Assembly: GCA_019426215.1 (NCBI GenBank)
Contig: CM033399.1
Location: 24,437,022 to 24,501,021, forward strand
Origin: Buddleja alternifolia
Lineage: Eukaryota; Streptophyta; Magnoliopsida; Lamiales; Scrophulariaceae
Direction: 5' to 3'
DNA length: 64,000 bases
Shown here piece by piece: positions 12,260 through 24,560 of the stretch. The notes under the pieces were generated by a model, which made no database searches, was not told where the DNA came from, and was given only the letters and a program-made list of their open reading frames with translations. Position 1 is the stretch's first letter. Each line of letters begins with the position of its first letter. The position numbers were made by a program, and so were the translations under genes.

Positions 12260-13380
12260 TCAGTCAAGTACATAGGTAAATTAACCGTGGCTTTGAATTG
12301 ACAGATTTTGCAAAGTATCATCGGGAATAATTCTTTCTGTAAAGTGCTAAAATATGTTTTCTTTCTCAGAATATGTATCGACGATTTCTTCATTTTATTG
12401 AATGTAATACAAAATCCAAAAATGGTAAGGAATGTGCCTCAGTACCCTACTTTTTTTTTTGTTTTCTGATTTTTTTTTTTAAGTTGCTCGCCTTCTTCTC
12501 TTTTATTCTCTTTTCCCTGATCATATGTTGAGAGTGGTTTTTTATTCATGAAAATATTACATTGTTCAAATCACAGACAGAGCAATCACTCTTTTTCAGC
12601 ATATATACATATATATATACTGTAGTTTTTCTTATTGTACAAACATCTCTTGTTTACTAACTTCACTAGCCAAAGAAGAGTAGTAGTTCTATTAAATCTT
12701 TATTTGTCCATATATGTTAACTACCTATCTAACTGTTTATGTGATGCAATCAGTCCCACATCGACGTAATATAGAAATAGTTCTATTTATAAGGTTGATG
12801 ATAAGGGTTCCTCTTTATAAGGTTCAAGATTTCAAGATCGTTAACAAACAATTGGATACTTTTTGTTTTTGTCCAAAATCGAATTTAATGTTGTACACGG
12901 TGGTATTCGAACTCGCAAGTTCTGGGCAAAAATTGTAACTTTAGTCCCAAAAAATATGACCGATTGAGAGTCTTTGCGTATTACGTAATTTTAGAAATAA
13001 TCCCAATAATTTAAAAAAATTGTAACGTTAATCTTTCGTTTAAGCACCGTTAGTCCCTCCACTTTATTTTCAGGATTGTACTTCTAAAAATTGCATTTTG
13101 CCCCGAAAACTATGCTAGTTCTATCAAACATTTGAAGTGATACTGTTACTAAAAAAATATAATATAAGTAACAAAATTTGAAGTGATAATGTTAAAATTA
13201 TCACTAGATATACATAATGAATGACAATAACTTTTGTTTCGTCACAATAAAAATTTGGGAGATGATATTGGAGCTCCAAAATTACTAATGGAGCTTCACT
13301 TTCTCTATTTTTGTCAAGAAATTTGCATTGAATAGTGGATTGCCAATAATACATCTGGAGTGCTAATATCATTTACCTAA
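12260..13380. other. 3' flank of NT-C2 gene and AT-rich intergenic DNA
   Basis: The first ~150 bases are the probable 3' untranslated region; the sequence around 12395-12415 is a plausible polyadenylation region. Beyond it lie poly-T tracts, an AT run at 12601-12620 and anonymous AT-rich DNA. The only notable site is the snRNA-type upstream element at 12753. No coding region was recognised. Confidence 0.55.
12753..12791 (+). promoter_or_regulatory. snRNA-type upstream sequence element plus TATA box
   Basis: GTCCCACATCG at 12753-12763 is an exact match to the plant snRNA upstream sequence element (RTCCCACATCG). TATTTATA follows at 12784-12791. No U2, U4, U5 or U6 RNA body follows at the expected start site. 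The element sits in repeat-like DNA, so it is probably part of a dispersed repeat rather than a working snRNA gene. Confidence 0.45.
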
Positions 13381-13708
13381 AGATTTTTAGTGATAAGAGT
13401 TTTTTTAAAGTTGTCACTATTGATAATTTGTGACACATGTATAGTGACAATACGAATAGAGTAACAAATATGATTGTTGTCACTAAGTTGTCACAAAAGG
13501 TATACCACTAATTGTCAATAGTGACAACAATTTTTTTGTCACCAATTATTAAGAGTGACAATTTCTGCTCAAATTTTGTCACTATTAAATGCGTGAAACC
13601 TATTGCTGTGACATAACAAAATTTTTTGTCACTAAAAATTTGTAATTAGTGATAACCTTTATATTATCACTTGATATTTTATCATTAATATTTTAATTTT
13701 TTGTAGTG
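13381..13708. mobile_element. CACTA-like non-autonomous element, right end
   Basis: The segment is dense in TTGTCACTA and TAGTGACAA motifs in both orientations and ends at 13696-13708 with a run of T then GTAGTG. That is the reverse complement of a CACTAC-A-rich terminal inverted repeat. Subterminal repeats of this kind are typical of CACTA (En/Spm) derivatives. The left terminus was not found, so the start coordinate is only where the motif density begins. Confidence 0.45.
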
Positions 13709-15290
13709 ATTGTAGAACTGGAATATGCAATACCCTCATTAAATGCTATCTTAACCGCAACTTGATTCAATAAAGATGCTGTGCTGTACTAAATATATAT
13801 ATTGGGTCTCAAGAAAATGATTGGGCTTAGGGAGAAAACATATGATGTGCAATGTTGAATAATGTTATATACCACTATTTTTATATTATCGTTTTTTTAT
13901 CTCCTTTAATTTGGTAAGAGATTATTGTAATTGATTGACTTGAATGAATTAAAAACATCAATATTTTTTAAATGAAGGGAAGGTCAATGGTATAAAAACA
14001 CTGTATATAACTGTTTCCATATAATTATTCGGTCAAAGGAAATTAATAACTTCAGCAAGGCTCTCTATAATTAAGTTTCACATAATTTTGATATTCAAAA
14101 GCTTGGATATGAATTATAGTGACTTAGTAACCTATTATCATTGACATATTGACAATGTTGTTGAATAAATATTTATTTTTCATGTCATACGAAAAGTATA
14201 TTTTTTGTTGGCATTAGTGAATTTATAACTAGTGTCATGATATATAAAGATTCTATAACCAAAAACACTTTATATTTCACTTGATGAACAAGATAAGTCA
14301 TCCGCAGTTCCGCACTAATACTTTATATTTTTCTCTTGTACGTCATTTACAATTAGTGTTTTGCGTTCTATCTTTATCCATGGGTACGTGAGCAATAGTC
14401 ACTGAGGTTTTCATCCTTCATATCCTTATATCCATTTATTCTTAATGTGAATGGCATATTACTATATTGTCTTTCACTTTGAATATCTTAAGTTATTTAA
14501 TTCCTTTAGTAGGAGTTTGCTTATATGAGCATAATAAAACGTTAGTGTTTGCGTTTATTGAGAATTAGTTAAATCCACTCAAATAATAAACCACGTAAAA
14601 AAATTGGAGAATTTCGGACAAAGATTTCAAGCACCCTTTTTACATGGAACTTTTGAAAATATACAAATGAAAATAAAAATGCTCAAAAAAATTTGTGTCA
14701 TAAATTGTAGGACGAATTATGTGCACACCCCCACATATTTGTGTTAATTACTAAAATCCTCTGGCATTTGGTAAACTTCTGTGAGATCGCTCTGTCAAAG
14801 TCTGACAACCAAAAAGTCACTGGCCCGCCGAAAAATAGGCCCGAAAGAAATAATTTTATGTTTGAATTAAAATACCTTTCACTCTAGAATTTTTTTTTAA
14901 AAATATTTTTTATTCTTTTTTTTATCTCTCCTCTCCCTTCGTCATCTTTTTCCGTAATATATTCTAGTCCCGATAGCATACTCGATGCGTGTGCTTAATT
15001 ATTTAAGAATTATAAATATACTATTTTGTAATAAAAATTTCTCAATATCAAATATGCTTGAAATTTATGAGCATAAATTTTACATATAATTTTATGTTAA
15101 TTATTATAAGTAATTAGAAATTAGTAAAAAAGAAAAAATCAAATAAATAATAATAAAAAGAATATATAGAGAGAATTAAGGAGAAAAACAGAAGGAGAAA
15201 GAAAGGAGAGATGGGGAAACAACGCGTAGGAGAGAAAATGAGAGGGGTGGAGAAAATTAACTTTGACACGTGTCAAAATTTTAGAAGGTT
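13709..15290. other. AT-rich intergenic DNA, no gene seen
   Basis: No coding, RNA or terminal-repeat signal was recognised. A stretch near 14715-14800 resembles the sequence style of the hairpin repeat at 16988-17188 but is not clearly bounded. Confidence 0.5.
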
Positions 15291-15910
15291 CAAGATGTCA
15301 TACCAAAAAAAAAAGTAGACCAATGGTGATTACTCTAAGGCCTCTTCCCTTTAATAATAATATAGATATAACACCAACATACATAGAGACAAACATGTCT
15401 ACAGACACAGTGGCCGTCCGCAATCTGGACGAGTTTGGGTGTGGGTGTAGCAGTTGGGGAACTGAAGTTCTGAACCCTACATTGACTGGGGATGGTGGTC
15501 CTGACAGGTGGTAGTTGTGTCTGGATGTGGTGTTGACAGACAAACATGTCAACACATTGAACACGAGCAGTGGGGGCAGGTCTGTGACGCGATCTAGATG
15601 AGTTTATTAATATTTTTTGGGGGGTAGGGGGGGGGGGGTCTGGATGAGGCGGGGTGTGGAGGGGCGTTTTGGGCGCGGGCTCTAGACAACTGGGGCTGGA
15701 GATGCCGACGAGTAGTGGTGATGGTGGTACCTTTTGGGTGGAGGAGTTGCTGGTGGGATCGTGGTGGGTGTAATGGTGGCAAGGGTTTTGGTAGAGCAGA
15801 GTGGGTTGTGATTTAAGGGGTTTGTTTAGGTGATCTGGAGGTGGTGGTTGGGGTTTTGATGAGGATGAAGAATAAAGGAAACATAAGAAAAATGAATGAA
15901 AAAACAAGAA
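15291..15910. other. G-rich, strand-asymmetric island
   Basis: The plus strand is strongly G/T-rich, with long G runs at about 15618-15639 (GGGGGG-TA-G then ten or more G) and many TGGTGG steps to about 15850. A motif like ACAGACAAACATGTC occurs near 15389 and again near 15537. Minus-strand open frames here translate to low-complexity Pro/His/Ser/Thr strings. I recognise no gene; it may be a decayed transposon or old gene fragment. Confidence 0.4.
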
Positions 15911-16987
15911 TAAATTTGATTAAGAAAATTTGAATAAATGCATTAATTTATAATTTGAAATTTTTTACAATTTTTACCCTTTTAATTTGTAAATTATAAT
16001 TAGAGAATGTTGATTAATTATTATTTACAATTGAATCTTCTAAATAAAAATATAATTCAAGTTTTATTATTTAAAAATAAAAAATTTTCAGTGTGATAAT
16101 GAGTATTGAATCAATTAATAATTACTTACTTGTTTGGTTAAAATATTTTTTATTATTTAGATAATTAACAATTAACTCAATTTTAATTATTTGATAATTT
16201 ATAAAAATAATCTTTTTTATCCATTCATAATTAAAATTTAACTAAAATTTAATAAGATATATTTCAAATAAACCCAAAAATTAATAAACTAAAATTAAAA
16301 GTAAAGACTTGAAAAGAAATACAACTTCAAATGTAGTTAAATTTATTACATAAACACCCATGCGTTATTATATAATTACTAATACTTTCTATGGGTATTT
16401 TCGTCATGCATAGGTTGATCAAATATGGTTAATGTTGACCAGGGGCAAAATGAGAGTGTTCATACTTCTTTTGGATGCCATTAGTTTTTTTCGGTCCCGA
16501 AAATAATCTCAGGGGGAATCGATAAGTCTGCTGTTCTAACAAAGGATGCTTGTGTAATTTAAAACTCGATTGAGTTTTTCAATATTTGGACGATTGAGTT
16601 TTTTAATATTTGGACTAAATTAAGGGAGATTTTTGGTAATTCTCTAAATTGTAATTAACTTATTCTTTTGTCGAAACTCTTTTCCTTGCTGCAAAAGTGA
16701 ACTTGTGGTTGCTCCCGGCCACAAACTTGCATTAGGGCGTGCATTTCACTTGAAACAAGTAAAATCACACAATTTCCCCTTCCTATATCACTATGGGAAA
16801 TGTCAACAATAATTATTTTATATGTTTTTGTAGATTGATAAAATTAGACTTATTTAGAAATTCAATATAATACAAAAGTAAGCAGTTTTATCTTTTCTCA
16901 TCTCCTCTTTTCAATTTTTTTTTATCCTTTTACTTATTGTAAATTCAAACCAAAAATTTCTATCATACTAAAAAATCAGGGAGAATT
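15911..16987. other. AT-rich intergenic DNA, no gene seen
   Basis: Homopolymer-rich AT DNA with many TAATTA steps. No coding or RNA feature was recognised. Confidence 0.5.
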
Positions 16988-17188
16988 ACACACAGACACA
17001 CTCACTTATTGAGTAATTATCAAAACTTCCCCTCACTTATTAGAAATTACCAACACCCCCTCAAGAGGTTTATTTATAAAGTTTATAGAGGTAAAATTGA
17101 AAGAAATATTAACTATACAGGCAATGTAATTGTAAGAAATCCATAACATGAGGGCATGTGTTGGTAATTTGCAACAAGTGAGGGAGAG
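16988..17188. repeat. Hairpin (MITE-like) element
   Basis: The left arm around 17026-17065 (CCCCTCACTTATTAGAAATT then ACCAACACCCCCTC) pairs with the right arm around 17150-17186, which is its near reverse complement. The loop is about 85 bp. Outer arm sequence on the left (ACACACTCACTTATT) suggests a slightly longer element. Its right end coincides with the insertion point of the large LTR at 17189. Confidence 0.6.
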
Positions 17189-20157
17189 TGTGACACCCGA
17201 ATTTCCTTAATACTTAAATACTTACTCGATTACTAGTAGTGTAGTCTACTAATATACCAAAAGATTATTTAAGCAAGTTGAGTGGCTTAAACGTCAATAT
17301 ATATATACTTGTAGGGGCTGAATTTTAACTCCAATATGTATAGGTTCTATGAGATAAAATAGAAAATGACAAGGACTACGAGACAAATAGAGAAATACAT
17401 ACACCTTGTATATATATGCACCTATCTAGCTTCTTCATTTTTTTCTCTTTCACTTTACTACTTCTTGATCAAAATTCTTCCCATTTTTCCCTCTTTTAAG
17501 CTCCCAAAATCTTTCAAGAGATTCATGGCTAGGGAAAGCTTAACCCACAATATAGGAACCATATTTGTCCAAGCAATTTATGCAAAAAAACCCTGCTCTG
17601 GCAATTTTTGTAACTTCGAGTTTTGAGGGGTCAAATAATGCCCGATTTTAGAGTTCTTTAGCTCAATATTATCCCACGAGGATAAACAACAACTATATCA
17701 ATTCCGAATTTGCTAATTGGTGCCTTAAAGTTCTCGAATTGGTACCCAACGTGCCACCAAAGTGTGCTGTTTTTTATTTTAGAAACATTGGTTCACATTC
17801 TTGTGACCAGAAATCACCCTTCCCATGGATTGATTGTACATGCAAGACCATCTCTAGAAACCTCTATGAGTATATATATTGTTATAGGTAAGTTTTGTTG
17901 GAAATAATTAAGGAAATATTTCAGAATTCGCATTTAAAACATCACTGCCAGAAATCTCTTTTCAATTTCAGAATCAGTTTTTTATATTCAATTGCCCCAA
18001 AATCCCTTTTTCTATGCTCTGATATTATATGCAAATCCATGTTTAGAATCTTTTTCGAGTTTAGATATGTTTTGTGATGTAGTTTTCTGAAAAAGTGTTC
18101 GAAGATACTCCAGAAATGACGACCAAAGAGTCCTTGTTAGTGTGCTGTTTGGTTTCCAGAAACCTTCATCTACATTCCTTTCCTTTGGAATCCCCCTTAC
18201 TATGGTTTAATTATAAATTTAGGACAACCAATAAAAATTTCTTTGAATGTAGATGTTGATATTAGTAAGTCTTGATAAAATCCATGATGTAATGTGATCA
18301 AAAAGTTGATTTGATTATAAGGTGCCAGAAGGTGGTTAAATCTAAATCTGGCAGTTTTGGGATGTTGATTTTGAAGGACAGATTTACCCTCTTTCAGACA
18401 GGTTCTTGAGATAAAATTCAAATTTTAAGAAACCTTAATCATTAGGAATCTATGGATCTTAAGTTTAGTTGGTGATTAGAAAGATAAAGGGAGAAAACAA
18501 GGATTGGCGCGCAACAGTGGAGGCACACAGTGGAGCGATCAGGTGTAATCTTGTGAATGAAAAAATAATGAAAGTTCAAGCTTTTTGGATCCAAGTTATT
18601 CATCATATTCAAGTTGGATAAGTATTGGATAAGTTGGTTTGGCCTTAACCTTTGGTTATTTGAGATTAAGTGTATAATACTGGGAATTGAGCTTATCAAA
18701 TGACTTGTATTGTGAGTCTATTATTGATTGCATCTTTATTTGAAATAGGTTCTTGCTATGAGGAATTTTAAGAAAACAAAGTTAGACAAATTGGTATTGT
18801 TGGAAGACCGCTCAGGGACGATCCTAAGCTCGGAAGTGCACAGTGAGTTGCTTCTCAAAATTATAGTTATATGTCTTTCAAAACTAGAAGGAATTTTCAT
18901 CACGTCGTATACATATATCTTTATACTTGCATCATGCTTTGATACTTCCCATGAAATTGAGTTTCAACACTTTCAAAATCAAATTATGAACTCATTTTAA
19001 ATTAAGGATTTCATTTTTGCCAATTGTTAACTGCATGAATGATTTCAAAGGCATATTTTGCAATAAATTCTAAGGCATGTTTTGTGAAAATAATTTCAAT
19101 GAAAACCTTTCTCTACTAAATTCTTGAAAATTATTTGATTGAATGAATATTCTATCATAGACTACTATTGGATCAATTTTGACATATGTGATTGCGTATT
19201 GTACGTGGTTAAATTTTGGGCCCAAGTCGCGAGCATGGATAGGGCAGGATTCGATCAGTCAAGCATGGGCTTGCGGTCTTAAACGATTCCCGTTATCCAC
19301 GCCAAATCCCAATACCTAAAAACAGAGTGTTTTGAGGGTGAGTGGGTCGTAGGACGTGCGGCATATACCCCAGATATGACCAACCAGGCATCGCGAGCCT
19401 GCGTGGGGAGGTATAAGGTGATGGCTTTGAAGCCGCGTGTTTAGAGGTAATAAGAAAGAAGCAGCGAGATCCAAAGAGCCATGAGCAAGTCATTGGACAC
19501 AATGGTATTGCTAACATGGCAACCTCCTGTTTACATATGCCATGTACATGTTACTTGCATTGAACTGCCTGTTATTTGAATGCATGTTTTGAAACTTGAG
19601 GATCATGCCACTCATTGTTCCAGTTTTATCATGAACGTAATTCGTTCACATGTTTTCAATTATCTTTGAACAAAACTTTATCATTCATATACTAAGGTCT
19701 TGGAGTCATACGACTTATTGCTTAACTATTATTATGAATGCAAATGTCATTTTAACTCGTGTTTTCGATGATCCCTTGAAAAACAAAAACTATTATTATT
19801 TTATCCTCATTCATTTATCATTTTTGGATCTAAAAAATATTTTAAGCACCTTTCACACGAACACTGGCGCTCATTAAGCCTGTACTTACGTATTTCACTT
19901 ATTCTTTCTAGTTAGAGGTGACTTGAGCAGTGAGATTGGCTCGAAAGATCATGAGTGTAGATATGCACAATCCTAAATGTGGTCATTACAGATTTAAGAC
20001 ATGGACAATAAGTTTACTTTATCTGGTTGATGGTGTTAGGGTTAGGGACCTACTAGAAATTGTTAAGTTGTTTGGAGATTTTGGATTGAACTATTGCTTT
20101 GATAGGCTTATGCTTTCAGATTTTGGTTCTTTAGGGACTGAATTTGAGGGCGTGGCA
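17189..20157 (+). mobile_element. Large Gypsy-type LTR (Tekay/chromovirus-like)
   Basis: The 2969-bp segment starts TGTGACACCCG and ends GGGCGTGGCA, the style of chromovirus LTR ends. GAGAG at 17184-17188 recurs at 20158-20162, as expected for a solo LTR with a 5-bp target duplication. However, the downstream sequence AGGTATTAGAGC at 20161-20172 looks like a decayed initiator-Met primer-binding site, which would make it a 5' LTR. No gag or pol is visible downstream. No coding sequence lies inside; short open frames there have no recognisable similarity. Confidence 0.7.
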
Positions 20158-22963
20158 GAGAGGTATTAGAGCTTGGGCTAGTGCTTGAGCGACACCGGGA
20201 TAAGATCTTCGGACTGTAAAAAAGTAATAGATTTGTAGGTTAAATGATGATGTTGCGGGAGGAATTGTTGACAAGGATATTAGTTCCTTTATGTACGAAA
20301 ATAACGGGGCATCAATGTTTTGGACACATTCAATACGTGTTTTGTGGAGTTGAGCTGAATTTCTTGGATTATATTGGTATTTTGGTGAAAGACATGTTAT
20401 ACTTAGTGCTAGAAGATAATAAGTTTGTTAGATTGAAGAAAATTTACTTTTTTTAAATAAATAATAGAGTAAGTTTACATGGATCAAACGACACAACAAT
20501 TTGGATTTTAGTATAAATTTGAATAACAATTATTTTTGGTATGGTGTTGATAGTTGTCGAAAATATGGCGATAAGTGCACTGAATCATTTCATCTCATTG
20601 GTCTCACATAGTCCTCACCTTTAGGTCGTTACCCTATGCTCTATACGTTCAAAGGTAAAATGTCATTTCCTTCTTCAAGGAAGCATTAGTAAGTGCTATT
20701 CCTTCTTATTGGGATTACCATCCATTCCTAACTAAAAGGCATTCTTATTCTTGAAATTGACTTAATATCCTATTTGGTAGGTACTTTGCCGCATAGTTTC
20801 CAAATGGGTTCTTGTCACGTAAATAACTCAATATCGGGGATTATCCTTTTGTTAACGAATCTAAGCTAAGGTTATAGAGGTTGATCTAGAAGAATTGTAG
20901 TGAGTAGTGAGTCATAGCGTTAAGGCGATGACATTTTTTATTACGAGGAATAGAAGCAAGATGACTTTTGTGGGCGATTTTGCAATGGTAAGTGATGCTC
21001 CGAGCTGACTAATAAATGCACATCGATTCCTACAAGCCTACCTAATGTTCAATCAACAAATGTTAACATAGTGCCCGCGGATTACTCCATTTCGTTGTCC
21101 TATACTACTCAATTATTCATCTTGCATCGATCATGTGGAGTGGGAGGTAGACTTATTAGGACCGAACTCGAAAATGGTGATTTCCCTTGCTTCATAAACG
21201 AGGGAGAATTTCTATTCGCCAACGTACATTTAATTTTACCCATCGCTTTCTCATACCTCTTTTGAAACTAGCTTTTATGGATTCATGCTTCTTTATTATA
21301 TCCAGGGATTTGGTAAACTTCATTATTGAAAGTTATGTTCCTTTCATAATTGAGAAACTCTCATATTCAAACTTCTTACTGTTCATAATTTCATTCTTGA
21401 GAGTTTTGCTGTTTGAAATTTCTTTACATCCACTCTCTCGAAAGTTCTAAAGGTTATGGTTTATGATTCCATTTGTAAGTTACATGACTTGTTGAATCCT
21501 AACTGTTAAAGGTGATTCACTGTATTTTGAAATTGCCATTTGAATTGAAATTTTGATCTACTCTAGCTATTGAATCCTAATACTCACCTCTTAATTCGCA
21601 GCGAAGTGATATCATTAAAATTTATTTGAAATCTTAGTTTGACTAGTGTGTTCATTTGGCCTCCTCTCATGAAATCTTGAACTTGTAACTATTCACTTTA
21701 ATTGAATTCATTTTATATACTTCTCAATAAAACGTTGCTTAATCCATTGACATCAATGGTCTCTTTGAATCTATAAATCTTTCAATTTTTTGTTGAGGCT
21801 TATATTTGGTCTCCTTGTCTTGAATATTGTGAAAGTGTTATGTGCCCAGTTAGCCGTCTGTTGGCTTGAACATTAACACTATGTCATTCTTATCACTTAG
21901 ATTATATCAAACCTATTATGGAATGCTTCTTTATTGTTATAACTAGTGTTAGTATAGATAAAGATCCCATGGATTACATATGGTTAGGGGAGCGGTCGGG
22001 ATACATATGGAATGCTCTCAAAGACCATAATCCTAAATACTGTTCCAAGTCATAGAGGCTGTGAGATATGAGATATCACTGGCCTCGCCACATGTTCTTG
22101 TGTGTAAATCTTCCAAGAGGTTGACGCATTCCATTGTCAATGGCTAGTATAGCCAATACATGCATGAAGATCCATATGTTTGACAGGTATGGGATTGAAC
22201 GGCCCCGCAAGGATTCCTGTTGGTGCTATCGAACTTGGAGTCCTTCGGTTTTCGTAGTGTGAGATAATCCTTAGACCTGAGATGTCATTGGAAAGGGTAC
22301 TACCTACTCTGCTTTGATATGCACGTACACTCCAGGAGAGTCATACGACGTGTATGTTGGGTATAGTCTGGTAGTACAGCGGAACAAGTGACAGTCGGAG
22401 GGGATTCATCCAAGGTCATAAGTACTCGGTATTTTCTATGCTGTTGAGTAAAGCTGAATGATCGAAAAGTCTCTAGCCAGAGCATTGTCTTATAAGAGGG
22501 ATTCGTGATCCCTGCTTAGAAGACCGGATCATTAGTGGAACCAACATAGTCATAGTTTCTGAGGCTATTAGGGTTTTGACCGTCGCCAAGCCCTAGGTCT
22601 TAGACGGGAAAAAGATGAAGGGATTCGACTCACACAAAGATCAAAATCTGGAGAGGTTTGCATTTTCATCGTTAACATCTAGGAAGTCGTGGCGACGTTG
22701 CTAGACATCGAACCATGAACAATAGGTGCCTTGGGTTAATTAGTGAAATTAATCCAAAGCCTAGTTAATTATTATGAATAATTAATCTAGCCTACGGAAG
22801 GACTTATTGCTAGTTTGTTAATGAGCGTAAGGGGTCACACACAATACTTAGTGTAGTACCTATTAGCTAGTTAATTCTTTTTGAATTAATGGAGAGATTA
22901 ATTAATTGGATTTGATTAATCGGGAAAAGGAATAAGTTAATTAAGTGGTCTTAATTAGAAAAA
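20158..22963. other. Decayed repeat DNA, no gene seen
   Basis: From 20158 to about 21950 there may be remains of the internal region of the preceding LTR element, but no gag, protease, reverse transcriptase or integrase motif could be read. From about 21960 to 22963 a moderately GC-richer stretch passes into TTAATTAA-rich DNA. That DNA continues past the large insertion at 62866, so the two sides were contiguous before element A arrived. Confidence 0.5.
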
Positions 22964-22968
22964 GTCTT

Positions 22969-24444
22969 TGTTAGGAATTTCATGTTAGATGTTTTGATGA
23001 TGACAAGATAGGATTTTTATGTTAGACCCCAAAATATAATGTAAGTTTATATTTCATAGATCAATTGTATAAGCGTTTGAAAGTATGTAATTTTGTTAGG
23101 CTTGTAATTTTTATCTTTGTAGATTTTAGACTAAGTATTAGATACCGAATCGCTAATAGAATTCTAAGTGAGTCTATTAGAGAAGAAGTTAAAGATCAGC
23201 GTCTGAAGTCAAAAGAAGATGAAGATTTATCCTTAGCGTCTGTCAAATGCTAAATGACTATTTTAGGATTCTTGAATCAAACGCTCAAAGCACTCTAGCG
23301 ATCAGAATCAGATTCACCTGAAATAAATTCTCAAGTCATGAAGGACTTAAATGCAATCATTCAACGGACATTTATTTCAAACGGGAAATAAATTCAAATT
23401 TATTAACTGCCTGATAAGAGCATTAAATGTGATAAGCCAATATGACTTGTGGACAAGCCACCTTTTGACTAGACTGTCAGAACTTTAGAGTTTATAACTG
23501 TTCCGTCCAATCGGAACCAGTAGAATTTCAGGAATGTTAGAGAAAAGGCATGCTCTCACATGTGTCCAACGGACATATTCCCAAGAATTGCCTATAAATA
23601 CCTCATTCCAGCAAACCCTAAAGAGACACAGAGATAGAGATATACGTACATGCACAAGAAAAATTTGCTGAAGAAAAATCTTACAAACTCCATAGTCAAA
23701 ATCTTTCAAGCTTTTTACATACATTCCTTACAGTCACAAATATCTCAAATATCTTCAAAAGGAGAAACCTAAACTCTTACTGAGATATTCCAAGTTGTTT
23801 GATCTTTCCAAAAACAAACAAATCCTTATGATAAAATCGTCAACCTTTCATCTGAGTGAGAAAGTTGTTGAAAACCCCTTACAAGCAGTATTTCTGAGTG
23901 AGAGAAGCTTGTAGAAGAAGATCTTCATTGATGCTGAATCCGTGTGATCAAGGAGCTCAAGATCATTTTCACCTATTTACTATCTTGTAGAAGATTCTGT
24001 GTGATTCTTTGATAATCATCTTAGTAAATTCCCTCCAAGTGAAAAAGGAGAAGAAGGACGTAGCTGGGATTATATCACCCAGTGAACCTTATATATCTTG
24101 TGTCATGTACTTTCATTATTGTCTTGTTTCATATTGAATTATCTGTTCTGAAAAAGACAAGCTAAATCTGCTAAGTGACTATTTAACCAAAACAAACGCT
24201 AAAACTTTGAAAATCATTTCCACTGTGCTAACCCTGATTAAGTGATCTAAGCATTACCCTACTTTGGTAAATTGCCAAAATCACTAAGTCTAAGTTATCT
24301 TTACTGAAGCGCCTGACCCAAGCGCTCAGCTTCTTAAGCGTTCTAATCTTTAAAAGTGATACAAAATTTTTGAAGTTGAAAAAGGCTTCAGGGTCTATTC
24401 AACCCCCCCTTCTAGACCCTTTCGTATGCCACTTGGAACCACCA
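22969..24444 (+). repeat. 5' LTR of element A
   Basis: The 1476-bp LTR starts TGTTAGGAATTTC and ends GGAACCACCA. Compared with the 3' copy it keeps an AAGCG-rich stretch of about 95 bp (24263-24357) that the 3' LTR lacks, and it lacks a short insert found there near 62021-62048. Confidence 0.93.
23593..23600 (+). promoter_or_regulatory. TATA box in element A 5' LTR
   Basis: TATAAATA sits in a CCTATAAATACC context about 625 bases into the LTR. The same box occurs in the 3' LTR (62090-62097) and, inverted, in element B's LTRs (26456-26463 and 50205-50212). Transcription would start about 30 bases downstream, in the GAGACACAGAGATAG region. Confidence 0.65.
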
Positions 24445-24446
24445 AG

Positions 24447-24458
24447 TGGTATCAGAGC
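24447..24458 (+). other. Primer-binding site of element A (initiator Met tRNA)
   Basis: TGGTATCAGAGC begins two bases after the LTR end and is the standard complement to the 3' end of plant initiator-methionine tRNA used by Copia elements. Confidence 0.9.
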
Positions 24459-24560
24459 GGTTGAAGTAGAAACCTAAGCATTTCTGGGCGTAACTGCTTG
24501 TTTAGATCCATTTTTCTAAACTTAGTCGCTTTAAATTTCTCTCTCTCAAAACATCTCATT

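Noticed and set aside
12900..12920. tRNA B-box-like sequence on the minus strand (possible SINE)
   Set aside because: One box-like match without a convincing A box, poly-A tail or target duplication is not enough.
15335..15907. 190-codon minus-strand Pro/His/Ser-rich open frame
   Set aside because: Its composition follows from the G-rich plus strand; it has low complexity, no domain and no splice or promoter context.
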